Source: DAIDKA01 sp036498905 (GTDB lineage Bacteria > Pseudomonadota > Gammaproteobacteria > Steroidobacterales > Steroidobacteraceae). Taken from it: DNA of 64,000 nt. Both the position numbers and the translations under genes were made by a program. Positions 42,912 to 51,747 of the stretch are shown piece after piece. Numbering within the stretch: position 1 is the first letter of the stretch; each line of letters begins with the position of its first letter. Location: positions 49,507 through 113,506 of the forward strand of contig DASYER010000058.1 in assembly GCA_036498905.1 (NCBI GenBank), given 5' to 3'. Below the pieces are notes generated by a model that was not told the DNA's origin, did no database searches, and worked only from the letters and a program-made list of their open reading frames with translations.

Positions 42912-43373
42912 TTACCTTGATGTGGCCTTCAAACTCTCTGCTTCGCTGACGCGTACGGCGAGAACGTCGCACGACGCCGCATGCAGGACAGTGTCCTCGG
43001 TGAGGTTCACAAAAATAGACAGGCCGTGACGCTCACGGGCCCCCAGCATGATCAGATCGCACCCCATGTCGCGCGCCACCCGGACGACTTCGCTCTTGAC
43101 GCTGCCGACCTCGACCCGTTGATGGTCGGCGTCGACGCCGATGGCGGCACACAGCGTGGTCAGCCGCCGGCGCGCGGAACCGGCGAGTTCATCCAGCAGC
43201 GGGACCGGCGGGATCATGTTCTCACCCACCGGTTCAACCGGCACGTATTCCACCACATGCAGCACCGTGAGTTCGGCACCGGTGAGCACCGCCAGATCGC
43301 GCGCACGCCGGCTGACCGCGAGGCTGTCGGCATTCAGGTCGACGGCGAGCAGGATTTTGCTGTAGATGGACAT
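42912..43373 (-). CDS. Universal stress protein, UspA family
   Basis: 153 residues, MSIYSKILLAVDLNADSL at the start, LTVLHVVEYVPVEP, VGSVKSEVVRVARDMGCDLI and a GARERHGLS segment where other Usp proteins carry the ATP-loop G2xG9xG(S/T). The loop here (GARERHGLSIFVNLTEDTVL) is partly kept, so nucleotide binding is uncertain. It sits between rsmA and apaG, a position where most gammaproteobacteria have no gene. Confidence 0.88.
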   Translation of the reverse strand: MSIYSKILLAVDLNADSLAVSRRARDLAVLTGAELTVLHVVEYVPVEPVGENMIPPVPLLDELAGSARRRLTTLCAAIGVDADHQRVEVGSVKSEVVRVARDMGCDLIMLGARERHGLSIFVNLTEDTVLHAASCDVLAVRVSEAESLKATSR

Positions 43374-43434
43374 TGCGGCACCTCTTAAGGCGAAGGGTAA
43401 CCGATCACGCCGCATTTGCGCGATCTGCAATCGA

Positions 43435-44226
43435 TCAGGCCGCCGCCGTGCCCCGGCCCAGCCGCAGGGCCAGGCGATTGAAGACTTCCGGCGCCAGAGT
43501 TTCGGCACGCACCTGCGGGTCCACGCCGCAGGCTTCAATATCCTGCACTTCGAGCAAACTGCGCAGGGCGTTGCGCAGGGTCTTGCGTCGCTGGGAAAAC
43601 GCCGTTGTGACCACCTGTGCAAACTGCGGGGCCACCGCAAAGGCAGGCTGTGGCCTGACCGTAAGGCGCGCAACGGCCGACCAGACACGCGGCGCGGGTT
43701 TGAATGCACCTGGACCGATATCGAACAGCTGCTCGACGATCACCCACGGCGCCAGCATCACGGTCAGGCGTCCATATTCACTGGTCCCGGGTGCCGCAGC
43801 CATGCGGGCCACGACCTCCCGCTGCAGCATGACGTGCAGGTCGGTGATGGCCGGCGCCGCGGCGATCAGCCGGAACAGCAGCGGAGTCGAGATGTTGTAG
43901 GGCAGGTTGCCGATCACCCGCAGCCGGCCGCCGCGCAGGGCTGCGAGCTGCGCGAAATCAAAATCCAGCGCATCGCACTGATGCAGCGTGGCCGCGCGCG
44001 CCAGGGCGATGGTCGGCCGCAGCGTTTCCGCCAGATCCCGGTCGATTTCCACGGCATCAAAACTGGCATAGGGCTCGCGCAGCAACAGATGGGTGAGGGC
44101 GCCGCGGCCCGGACCGATTTCCAGCAGGTGATCCTGCGGCCCGGGACTGACCGCGCGCGCGATGCGCTCGATGACGCCCGGATCGTGGAGAAAATGTTGT
44201 CCGAAACGCTTGCGGGCAGGAGTCAC
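43435..44226 (-). CDS. rsmA: 16S rRNA dimethyladenosine transferase
   Basis: Dimethylates A1518 and A1519 of 16S rRNA late in small-subunit assembly. 263 residues from a GTG that overlaps the pdxA stop (GTGA). Motifs: KRFGQHFLHDPGVIERI, LLEIGPGRGALTHLLL (SAM), the catalytic VIGNLPYNISTPLLF, and FSQRRKTLRNAL near the end. Also known as ksgA. The spacer to usp is 61 nt. Confidence 0.97.
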   Translation of the reverse strand: MTPARKRFGQHFLHDPGVIERIARAVSPGPQDHLLEIGPGRGALTHLLLREPYASFDAVEIDRDLAETLRPTIALARAATLHQCDALDFDFAQLAALRGGRLRVIGNLPYNISTPLLFRLIAAAPAITDLHVMLQREVVARMAAAPGTSEYGRLTVMLAPWVIVEQLFDIGPGAFKPAPRVWSAVARLTVRPQPAFAVAPQFAQVVTTAFSQRRKTLRNALRSLLEVQDIEACGVDPQVRAETLAPEVFNRLALRLGRGTAAA

Positions 44227-45212
44227 GCCGCGTGTGCCGCCATGGTGGTCGCCATGCGCACCGCCGCCGCGAGGCTTGCGACATCGGCATGGCCGCTGCC
44301 GGCAAGATCCAGTGCGGTGCCATGATCGACCGAAGTGCGGATGATCGGCAATCCGAGCGTGACATTCACGGCCTGATCGAAGTGCGCGTGTTTGATTACC
44401 GGCAACCCCTGATCGTGGTACATCGCGAGCACCGCGTCGTAGGCGGCCATGAGTCGCGGCACAAAGATGGTGTCCGCCGGAAACGGACCGCTGACATCGA
44501 GGCCGCGCGCACGCATCTGGTTGACAGCCGGCGCGATGGTGGTCAGTTCCTCGCGACCGAGGTGCCCGCTCTCGCCGGCGTGCGGGTTCAAACCGCACAC
44601 CGCAATGCGCGGTGCGCCGATTCCCCACCAGCGCTTCAGATCCGTATCGACTATCGCGAGGACCTGCTGCAGCAACTCGCCCGTAATCGCCTGCGCCACG
44701 TTTGCCAGCGGCAGATGCGTCGTCGCCAGGGCCACGCGCATGTTGCCTGAGGCCAGCATCATGACCGGCAGCGGTGCGCCGCAGCGCAGAGCGATGTATT
44801 CGGTGTGTCCGGTGAAGGCAAATCCGGCTTCGATGATGGTGCTCTTCTGCACCGGCGCCGTCACCATCGCGGCGAATTCACCCGACACACAGCCCTGTGC
44901 GGCGCGATCCACCATGGCCAGTACCGCCGCGGCGTTGCGGGAGTCGAGCCTGCCGGCCTCGGCCGCAAAGGCCAGCGGGACGTGCAGGACGGCGAGGGTG
45001 CCCGGCGTGTGCGGGCGCGCAGCCTGCCCCGGCTCGTAGTCCCACAGATTCAGTTTCAGACTCAGCTGACGGGCGCGCGCCGCGAGCAGCTCGCGATCCC
45101 CCAGACAGATGAGTTCACAGGGTAAGGGTCCGCGCGCGAGCTGCAGGCAAAGATCCGGACCGACGCCGGCGGGCTCCCCGGAGGTGACTGCAATTCGCGC
45201 CTGCGGCGCCAC
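44223..45212 (-). CDS. pdxA: 4-hydroxythreonine-4-phosphate dehydrogenase
   Basis: Vitamin B6 synthesis: oxidises 4-phosphohydroxy-L-threonine in the DXP-dependent pathway. 329 residues. Motifs: IAVTSGEPAGVGPDL, FTGHTEYIA, the metal-site LNPHAGESGHLGREE, MYHDQGLPVIKH and NVTLGLPIIRTSVDHGTALD. Third gene of the lptD run, 3 nt after surA and overlapping rsmA. Confidence 0.97.
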   Translation of the reverse strand: MAPQARIAVTSGEPAGVGPDLCLQLARGPLPCELICLGDRELLAARARQLSLKLNLWDYEPGQAARPHTPGTLAVLHVPLAFAAEAGRLDSRNAAAVLAMVDRAAQGCVSGEFAAMVTAPVQKSTIIEAGFAFTGHTEYIALRCGAPLPVMMLASGNMRVALATTHLPLANVAQAITGELLQQVLAIVDTDLKRWWGIGAPRIAVCGLNPHAGESGHLGREELTTIAPAVNQMRARGLDVSGPFPADTIFVPRLMAAYDAVLAMYHDQGLPVIKHAHFDQAVNVTLGLPIIRTSVDHGTALDLAGSGHADVASLAAAVRMATTMAAHAA

Positions 45213-45215
45213 GGA

Positions 45216-46541
45216 TCAGGACTTCAGATCGACGTACGAGTCATCGCGCAGGCGTCGCAGCCACAGCTCCGTCTCTTCGTCGACCTTGCTGGCGCGGATC
45301 TGATCCGCAGCTTCCTTGCGCTGCAGTTCCTTGGTGTCATCGTACTTGCGGCGACCCGTGACCTGCGCGATATGCCAGCCCGCCTGGGTATGGAAGGGCT
45401 CGGAAATCTCATTCACCTTCAGGTCTTCGACCGCCTTGGTGAACTCCGGAGGAAAGCTGTCGGCGCTGCTCCAGTCCATATCGCCGCCATCCGCCGCCGA
45501 GCCCACATCCTGCGAGCTGACCTGGGCAAGCGCGCCGAAGTCCTCGCCGGCCAGGATGCGCTTGCGAAGGTTTTCGAGCTTCAGTTTGACGGTCGCATCA
45601 TCCTGCAGTTCGTTGGTGCGCATCAGGATGTGGCGCACGCGAATCTGTTCGACCACATCCTTCTTCTCGAGATTGCGCACCTCGTTCAGGCGCACGATGT
45701 GAAAGCCAGTGGGCGCCCGCACCGGCGCGCTGACCTCTCCGGCCTTCAGGCTCAGTATCGTGGGCGCCAGCACCGTCGGCAGCTCGGTACCCTTGCGCCA
45801 GCCCAGTGCGCCGCCGTCCAGTGCGGTCTGGCTGTTGGAATTGGCAATCGCGAGCTTCGCGAAATCCTCGCCGGCCTTGGCACGCTGGTAGACGTCATTG
45901 GCTTTCTTCTGCGCCGCTTCCAGCTGTGCCGTGGTCGCTTCCTGCGGCACCGCGATCAGGATGTGCGAGACATTGTATTCGGCATTCGCCGACGGGTGAT
46001 GCGCCTGGTGATCGAGGTAGGTATCGATTTCGCGCGCCGTGACCGCAATCTTTCCGACCACATCGCGCTGCTGCAGCAGCCTCAGGGTCAGCTCGCGGCG
46101 CATCGAATCGCGGTAGCTGGCGTAGTCGATCCCCTGGGCGGCCAATGCCTGCGGCAGCTGCTGCAGCGATATGCCGTTGCGCTGCGCAACTTCGGTCATG
46201 GCGTTGTTCAGGGTTTCATCGGACACCTTGATACCGGCGCGGTCGGCACGCTGCACCTCGGCTTCCTGCACGATCAGACGTTCGAGAATCTGCTGACGGA
46301 TCACCGCATCGGGGGGCATCTGCTGCCCTTGAGTGCGCAGCTGCTCCTTGACGGACGCAAGCTTCTCATCGACCTCTGATTGCAACACCACCCCGTCATT
46401 GACCACCGCGGCGACCCGGTCGAGCAGCTGACCCTGGGTTTCGATTTCCCGGGTCTGGGCGAAGGCCTGCAGGCTCACGCCAAAGGCGGCCAGCAGTAGC
46501 AGGTGAGCGGACAAAGTCGAGGCACGTTTAAAATAGTTCAT
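45216..46541 (-). CDS. surA: Periplasmic chaperone and peptidyl-prolyl isomerase SurA
   Basis: Escorts outer-membrane proteins, notably LptD, through the periplasm. 441 residues: signal peptide (LLLLAAFGVSLQAFAQ), SurA_N domain (LLDRVAAVVNDGVVLQSEVD), then two parvulin domains (SHILIAVPQEATTAQ with LGWRKGTELP; and IRVRHILMRTNELQ with DMDWSSADSFPPEF), and the C-terminal helix. Co-transcribed right behind lptD (5-nt gap), its main client. Confidence 0.97.
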   Translation of the reverse strand: MNYFKRASTLSAHLLLLAAFGVSLQAFAQTREIETQGQLLDRVAAVVNDGVVLQSEVDEKLASVKEQLRTQGQQMPPDAVIRQQILERLIVQEAEVQRADRAGIKVSDETLNNAMTEVAQRNGISLQQLPQALAAQGIDYASYRDSMRRELTLRLLQQRDVVGKIAVTAREIDTYLDHQAHHPSANAEYNVSHILIAVPQEATTAQLEAAQKKANDVYQRAKAGEDFAKLAIANSNSQTALDGGALGWRKGTELPTVLAPTILSLKAGEVSAPVRAPTGFHIVRLNEVRNLEKKDVVEQIRVRHILMRTNELQDDATVKLKLENLRKRILAGEDFGALAQVSSQDVGSAADGGDMDWSSADSFPPEFTKAVEDLKVNEISEPFHTQAGWHIAQVTGRRKYDDTKELQRKEAADQIRASKVDEETELWLRRLRDDSYVDLKS

Positions 46542-46546
46542 GTTCT

Positions 46547-48955
46547 TCAGGGGCTTGCAGAGTTTGGGGAGTATCCCCGAATGGCCGATCCAAGGAAAGT
46601 GCCCGCTTCGGATCCGACACTCGCCAGGCCGTTGAGTTCCAGTTGCACGAATATACCCGTGTCCTGCCGTCCGGTGCTGTTACTGAGCGAGCGACGACCC
46701 AGGATCCGCACCCCCCAGCAGCAGCCGTGGTACTCGAATCCCGCGAAACGCTCCAGCATCTGGTGGGTGTCCAGGGCATAGACGACCCGGCCGTAGGCAT
46801 TCCAGTTGCGCAGGATCGGCCACGCCGCCGAGGCCTCGACCTGGTCCAGGCTGTCCGGCGTCAGATATCCCTGCGCCAGGGCCGTGGCCCGCAGCTGCGC
46901 CTGGGTCGGCGTGAATCCCTGGGCAATTTCCGAGGCGTAGAACTGACCGTAGGCGGCCGCCACCGCCGCTGCCTGCGCCTGTTCCTCGGCCGGCGTGTCA
47001 CGCTGGAAGCGGTAGGCCAGGTTCACGACGGCGTCAGTTGCAGGTTTGAACTGCAGCTCCACGATGCTGCGGTCGCTCTTGCTGGTGTGCGGATCCCACT
47101 GCTCGCCCAGATTCACGCTCCAGTTCTTGTACGCTGTCAGGGCTACCTCGGCGACCAGGTCGGAACGCAGCCCGGTGGAGGGTTCCAGTGGAATCTGCAC
47201 CCGGGGAGGCTGGAAATAATAGGTCTGCCCCAGGGTCGCCGACAGGAACTGCTGGCCGCTGCTGGTCTGGAGCAGGCGGCTGGTCACCGCGGCGGTGACC
47301 TGGTTCGCGTCACCGATCCGGTCTACGCCCACAAAGCGGTTGGTGCGGAACAGTTCGACCAGGTTCAGGTCCGGCAGGGTCGTATCAAAGACGGGCAGCT
47401 GGTCCTGCTCACGATAGGGCGTGTAGACATACTCCAGCCGTGGCTCCAGGGTGAGGGTGCGCTGCTGATCGCGGCCGGTGGGACGCTCGAAGATCAAGCC
47501 GGTGTCGAGGCTTGCCGTCGGCAGTGAGCGGCGCGGACTCGCCTTCTGGCCGACCGCGGTATCGGAGAGTGAATACTGCGTAAATTCATAGGCGATGCCG
47601 GGACGCACAAAGTAGCCGGGGCCCTCGAAATGCAAGGTCGCATCGGGGCGCAGATCCACGCGCCACCCCGTCACCCCGATGCCGCGATCAAAGTTGACCA
47701 GTTCGGAATCAAAGCCATAGTGCAGCAGGCCCGCAGGCCCGACCACGAAGTCACTGTCGGCCACGATCTGCGGCAGACGCGCATAGGGGCGCTCGGTCGG
47801 GTCCAGCACCTTCTCGATGGCATCCAGAGTCTGGTACTGCTGCACCTGGGCCGTCAGGCGCCAGTTCTCATCCCGATACGACAGCGCGGCGGTGCGCTCG
47901 AGATAGGCGACGCTGGTGCCCTCGGGGCCCTGGCCGAAATCCTGGAAATACAGAGAATCGCCGACATTCGCGGCATCGACCGAGAGTCGGAACTGATCCG
48001 GCAGCTCGGTGGTCTGGGTCAGATGCACGTACGAGCGGTCGTGATTCCCCAGCCCCTCGCCGGCCGCCTGCGCATCGTAGGGAAGGAAGTGCCAGATGAG
48101 CTCGCCATGCTGGTCGTCGGTCATGTAGCGCGCATCACCGCCCACGTCGATGCCGCGTCTGGTGTAGTAGGTGGGGGTGAGCAGCAGATCCTCATTCGGG
48201 GCAATGTTCCAGTACCAGGGCGTGGAGAGTTCGAGACCACTGCGGCTGTTGGTGCCGACGCTCGGAAACAGGAACCCGGTCTTGCGCTCATCATCCAGCG
48301 GGAAGGACAGCCAGGGCAGGTACAGGATCGGAACACCCTTGAAGTCGACACTGGCGTCACGGGCCACGCCGACGTGCTGACCGCTGTCCAGGGTGAGTGT
48401 GCCCGCGCGAACCTGCCACACCTCCTCGGTGAGCGGACAGGTGCTGAAGTGCACATCCTGCAAGCGCAGGATGCCGCCCGGTGTCAGGTCCACGAGTTGC
48501 GCGGAACCGTGGCCCTCGCGCTGCTGCAGTTCGAACTGCGCATTCTTGAAGCTTGCGCCGGCGGTCGGTGAATATTGGCCATCGCTGCCGGTGAGATGGA
48601 TCAGCGGATCCTCATAGTCGACCTTCCCCTTCACGCGCACGCCTTTGTTGACGCTGTCGTACTCGGCATCATCGGACTTCGCGATCCGCAGCCCCTGCCG
48701 CACGATCACGCGACCGGTTGCCGTCGCATCGCCATTAGGGCTCGCAGTGATCGTGTCACCTTCCAGATCGATGTCACCGCCGGAGGCAAAGTCCGGCTGG
48801 TGAACCGGTGCGACCTTCTCCCGGACCACCGAGCGCGGCGCCGGACACGAAAATACCGGCGCGTCGGCATGAGCCGCCATTGCTCCCAGGCACAGCATCA
48901 GCCCGCTCAAAACCAGCGAGTTGGCGAAAGTGGGGAATTGGTGACGATGCGGCAT
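46547..48955 (-). CDS. lptD: LPS-assembly outer membrane protein LptD
   Basis: Outer-membrane beta-barrel that inserts lipopolysaccharide at the cell surface with LptE. 802 residues from ATG 48955 (MPHRHQFPTFANSLVLSGLM then a signal peptide to AHA). OstA-type N-terminal domain: GGDIDLEGDTITASPNGDA, DAEYDSVNKGV; then the large barrel. The conserved Cys pair is in EYHGCCWGVRILG, with further Cys in FSCPAP and STCPLTEEVW for the interdomain disulfides. ATG 48967 is an alternative start but lies within the -10 box. First gene of the lptD-surA-pdxA-rsmA run. Confidence 0.96.
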   Translation of the reverse strand: MPHRHQFPTFANSLVLSGLMLCLGAMAAHADAPVFSCPAPRSVVREKVAPVHQPDFASGGDIDLEGDTITASPNGDATATGRVIVRQGLRIAKSDDAEYDSVNKGVRVKGKVDYEDPLIHLTGSDGQYSPTAGASFKNAQFELQQREGHGSAQLVDLTPGGILRLQDVHFSTCPLTEEVWQVRAGTLTLDSGQHVGVARDASVDFKGVPILYLPWLSFPLDDERKTGFLFPSVGTNSRSGLELSTPWYWNIAPNEDLLLTPTYYTRRGIDVGGDARYMTDDQHGELIWHFLPYDAQAAGEGLGNHDRSYVHLTQTTELPDQFRLSVDAANVGDSLYFQDFGQGPEGTSVAYLERTAALSYRDENWRLTAQVQQYQTLDAIEKVLDPTERPYARLPQIVADSDFVVGPAGLLHYGFDSELVNFDRGIGVTGWRVDLRPDATLHFEGPGYFVRPGIAYEFTQYSLSDTAVGQKASPRRSLPTASLDTGLIFERPTGRDQQRTLTLEPRLEYVYTPYREQDQLPVFDTTLPDLNLVELFRTNRFVGVDRIGDANQVTAAVTSRLLQTSSGQQFLSATLGQTYYFQPPRVQIPLEPSTGLRSDLVAEVALTAYKNWSVNLGEQWDPHTSKSDRSIVELQFKPATDAVVNLAYRFQRDTPAEEQAQAAAVAAAYGQFYASEIAQGFTPTQAQLRATALAQGYLTPDSLDQVEASAAWPILRNWNAYGRVVYALDTHQMLERFAGFEYHGCCWGVRILGRRSLSNSTGRQDTGIFVQLELNGLASVGSEAGTFLGSAIRGYSPNSASP

Positions 48956-48965
48956 GGGGCCGCGC

Positions 48966-48973
48966 ATTATAAT
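48966..48973. promoter_or_regulatory. Palindromic -10 element shared by lptD and amgK
   Basis: The 12-base stretch at 48964-48975 is nearly a perfect palindrome centred on ATTATAAT, so TATAAT reads on both strands: 48968-48973 for amgK and 48971-48966 for lptD. It ends 8 nt before the amgK ATG and 10 nt before the lptD ATG, leaving hardly any leader on either side. One polymerase would block the other. Confidence 0.55.
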
Positions 48974-48981
48974 GAAGACCT

Positions 48982-50025
48982 ATGTCTCACGCCGACGAGC
49001 GTTTCAGCCTGGTCACCGACTGGGTCACCCGGGAGCTGCGGCTGTCGCCCCGGCTTATTGAGCCAGCCTCCAGCGATGCCAGCTTTCGCCGGTATTTTCG
49101 CGTGTTCCATGACGGGGGCACCCATATCGTGATGGACGCGCCGCCCGCGCGGGAGGATGTGCGCCCCTATCTGAACATCACCGTCATGCTCGAAACCGCC
49201 GGCGTTCACGTGCCGCGGGTGTACGAATGGGACACCGAGCGGGGTCTGCTGCTGCTCGAAGACCTCGGGACACGCCAGTACCTGCCGACCCTCGAGGCGG
49301 GCGGTGATGCCGACGCACTGTACCGCGATGCGCTGCAGTCGCTGGCCGATATCCAGGTGCGCGGCCGGGAGTCGGCGTTTGAGCTGCCCGCCTATGACCG
49401 TGAAGTGCTGGTGCGGGAAATGGCCCTGATGCCCGAGTGGTTCTGCGGCCGGCATCTGCAGTTGGACCTCAGCCGCGGCCAGGGTGAGATGATCACGGCC
49501 GCCTTTGAATTCCTGGTGGCCGAGGCGCTCGCGCAGCCCCAGGTGTTCGTGCACCGCGACTACCACTCGCGCAATCTGATGATCACGCGCGAGCGCAATC
49601 CGGGGATCATCGATTTCCAGGACGCACTGCGGGGTCCGGTGGGCTATGACCTGGTCTCGCTGCTCAAGGACTGCTATATCGGCTGGCCCCGCTCACGGAT
49701 CGAGGGCTGGGTGCGCGATTACCGCCTGATGATGCACAAGCAGGCCTCGCACAGTGCCGGAATCAATGATGCCCAGATGCTGCGCTGGTTCGATGTCATC
49801 GGCGTACAGCGGCATCTGAAGGTGCTGGGGATCTTTGCGCGGCTGTGGTACCGCGACGGCAAATCCGGCTATCTGAAGGACCTGCCGCTCACCCTGCAGT
49901 ATGTGGTCGGTGCCTGCGGCGCCTTTCCGCAGCTGCACGCATTGCGCGAATTCCTGCAGCACTTCGTGGTGCCCGCCCTGCCGCAGGCCAATGCCCGCGA
50001 GCTGCAGCGACCCGTGTCCGCATGA
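48982..50025 (+). CDS. amgK: Anomeric N-acetylmuramate/N-acetylglucosamine kinase AmgK
   Basis: Aminoglycoside-phosphotransferase-fold kinase that phosphorylates the anomeric OH of MurNAc (and GlcNAc) in the peptidoglycan-recycling bypass that feeds UDP-MurNAc directly and is linked to intrinsic fosfomycin resistance. 347 residues. Motifs: SFRRYFRVFHDGGTHIVMDA, GLLLLEDLGTRQY, catalytic VHRDYHSRNLMI and metal-binding GIIDFQDAL. Same place as in Pseudomonas (divergent from lptD, next to murU). Overlaps murU by ATGA. Confidence 0.94.
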   Translation: MSHADERFSLVTDWVTRELRLSPRLIEPASSDASFRRYFRVFHDGGTHIVMDAPPAREDVRPYLNITVMLETAGVHVPRVYEWDTERGLLLLEDLGTRQYLPTLEAGGDADALYRDALQSLADIQVRGRESAFELPAYDREVLVREMALMPEWFCGRHLQLDLSRGQGEMITAAFEFLVAEALAQPQVFVHRDYHSRNLMITRERNPGIIDFQDALRGPVGYDLVSLLKDCYIGWPRSRIEGWVRDYRLMMHKQASHSAGINDAQMLRWFDVIGVQRHLKVLGIFARLWYRDGKSGYLKDLPLTLQYVVGACGAFPQLHALREFLQHFVVPALPQANARELQRPVSA

Positions 50026-50693
50026 AAGCCATGGTGCTCGCCGCCGGTCGCGGCGAACGCATGCGGCCGCTCACCGATCACACGCCCAAGCCGCTGCTGA
50101 ACGCCGGGGGCAAGCCGCTCATCGCCTGGCACCTCGAGGCCCTTGCGCGTGCCGGGATTCGTGAGGTGATCGTGAATCTGTCCTGGCTGGGGCCGCAGAT
50201 CCGGGCCGTACTGGGCGATGGCGCCGCATTCGGCGTGCAGATCCAGTACAGCGAGGAGGGCAGCCCACCCCTGGAGACGGGGGGTGGCATATTCCACGCG
50301 CTGCCGCTGCTGGGGCCGGCGCCGTTCCTGGTGGTCAACGGTGATACGTTTACGGACATTGATTTGAGCGCCCTGCGGTTGTCCGCGGCCGCCGATGCCC
50401 GTCTGGTCATGGTGAGCAACCCGCCCCAGCACCCGCAGGGGGATTTCGTGCTGGAAGGGGAGCGGCTCCTGGCGGGCACCGGGCCCACCCTGACCTACAG
50501 CGGCATCGGCATTTTCAGCCCGGGATTGTTCGCGGGCTGTCAGGAGGGGCGCTTTGCCCTGCTGCCGCTGCTCAAACGCGCCATCGCGGCCGATCGCCTG
50601 CAGGGGCAGCTGCATACCGGGCAGTGGCTGGATATCGGCACCCCGGAGCGCCTGGCCGCGTTGAACCGGAAGCTGGCCGGGGCTCCTGCCTGA
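50022..50693 (+). CDS. murU: N-acetylmuramate alpha-1-phosphate uridylyltransferase MurU
   Basis: Second step of the AmgK-MurU recycling route, forming UDP-MurNAc. 223 residues. Nucleotidyltransferase signature MVLAAGRGERMRPLTDHTPK, then KPLIAWHLEALARAG, LETGGGIFHALPLLG, and VVNGDTFTDIDL with the metal Asp. The ATG at 50022 overlaps the amgK stop. It is followed by lipA after 22 nt. Confidence 0.94.
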   Translation: MKAMVLAAGRGERMRPLTDHTPKPLLNAGGKPLIAWHLEALARAGIREVIVNLSWLGPQIRAVLGDGAAFGVQIQYSEEGSPPLETGGGIFHALPLLGPAPFLVVNGDTFTDIDLSALRLSAAADARLVMVSNPPQHPQGDFVLEGERLLAGTGPTLTYSGIGIFSPGLFAGCQEGRFALLPLLKRAIAADRLQGQLHTGQWLDIGTPERLAALNRKLAGAPA

Positions 50694-50703
50694 GGCTAGA
50701 GCG

Positions 50704-50709
50704 TACAAT
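50704..50709 (+). promoter_or_regulatory. -10 box adjacent to the lipA start codon
   Basis: TACAAT ends 6 nt before the lipA ATG (50716), with no room for a Shine-Dalgarno sequence. A leaderless mRNA is predicted, as for rlmI and lgt. Confidence 0.45.
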
Positions 50710-50715
50710 TGGCCC

Positions 50716-51747
50716 ATGTCTGACCTGAAACACATTCCCGTCGTCCAGGAGCCCGCCCGGGCCCGCAGCGGCGAAAAGTACCTCACCCCCCAAGGGTTCA
50801 CGGCCATCCGCGACGGCATCAAGTCGGCGGATGCTCCGCCCGAGCCGCGCCCAGCCAAGCCACCGTGGCTGCGCGCGAAGGCGCCCGCCGGGGAGGGCTT
50901 CGAGGCGGTCAAGGACATCGTCCGCGAGCATCGTCTCGCGACGGTGTGCGAGGAGGCCAAGTGCCCGAACATCGGGGAATGCTGGAACGCCGGCACGGCG
51001 ACCATCATGCTCATGGGCGCAGTGTGCACGCGTGCCTGCCGTTTCTGCGCGGTGGATACGGGCAATCCACGCCGCTGGCTGGATGCCGAGGAGCCCGCGA
51101 ACGCCGCGCGCACGGTGGCGCTCATGAAGCTCAAGTATGTCGTGCTCACTTCGGTGAACCGCGATGATCTGCCCGATGGTGGCGCGGGCCACTATGCCGC
51201 CTGCGTGCGCGCGATCCGCGCACGCAATCCGCAGACCGCCGTCGAGGCGCTCACCCCTGACTTCCAGGGTGTGCTGCACGATGTCGAAACCGTCGTCGAT
51301 TCCGGTCTGCAGGTATTCGCCCAGAACATCGAGACGGTGCGCCGCCTCACCCATCCGGTGCGCGATCCGCGCGCCGGCTATGAGCAGACCTTGAACGTGC
51401 TGGCGCATGCGAAGCGCCACAACCGCGCGGTGCTGACCAAGACCAGCCTGATGCTCGGCCTCGGGGAAACCTTTGCGGAGGTCCTGCAGACCCTGGATGA
51501 CCTGCGGGCGATCGGCACGGACCTGCTGACGCTGGGGCAATATCTGCGTCCCACCGTCAATCACCTGCCGGTGCAGCGTTACGTGAGCCCCGCCGAGTTC
51601 GACCAGTTGCGCGCGGCGGCGCTGCAGCGCGGTTTCGTGGAATGTGTCGCCGGGCCCTTGGTGCGCTCCAGTTATCGGGCCGAGCAGGCACTGAACCGCA
51701 ACAATGCCGGCCTCGACAATGCGACGCTGGTGGCGCAGGGGAAGTGA
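50716..51747 (+). CDS. lipA: Lipoyl synthase
   Basis: Radical-SAM enzyme inserting two sulfurs into the octanoyl chain on lipoyl domains. 343 residues. Auxiliary cluster Cys in CEEAKCPNIGECW, radical-SAM CTRACRFCAVDTG, then VVLTSVNRDDLPDGGA, and the C-terminal RSSYRAEQ with the conserved serine ligand. An N-terminal extension of about 50 residues precedes KPPWLRAKAP. It uses sulfur, and next to it lies the sulfate-uptake island. Overlaps lipB by GTGA. Confidence 0.97.
   Translation: MSDLKHIPVVQEPARARSGEKYLTPQGFTAIRDGIKSADAPPEPRPAKPPWLRAKAPAGEGFEAVKDIVREHRLATVCEEAKCPNIGECWNAGTATIMLMGAVCTRACRFCAVDTGNPRRWLDAEEPANAARTVALMKLKYVVLTSVNRDDLPDGGAGHYAACVRAIRARNPQTAVEALTPDFQGVLHDVETVVDSGLQVFAQNIETVRRLTHPVRDPRAGYEQTLNVLAHAKRHNRAVLTKTSLMLGLGETFAEVLQTLDDLRAIGTDLLTLGQYLRPTVNHLPVQRYVSPAEFDQLRAAALQRGFVECVAGPLVRSSYRAEQALNRNNAGLDNATLVAQGK

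Noticed and set aside
43396..43401. Single GTAACC upstream of the usp gene
   Set aside because: No second repeat at 11-bp period and no CTGAC/TAGNAT promoter, so not counted as a sulfate-regulator box.
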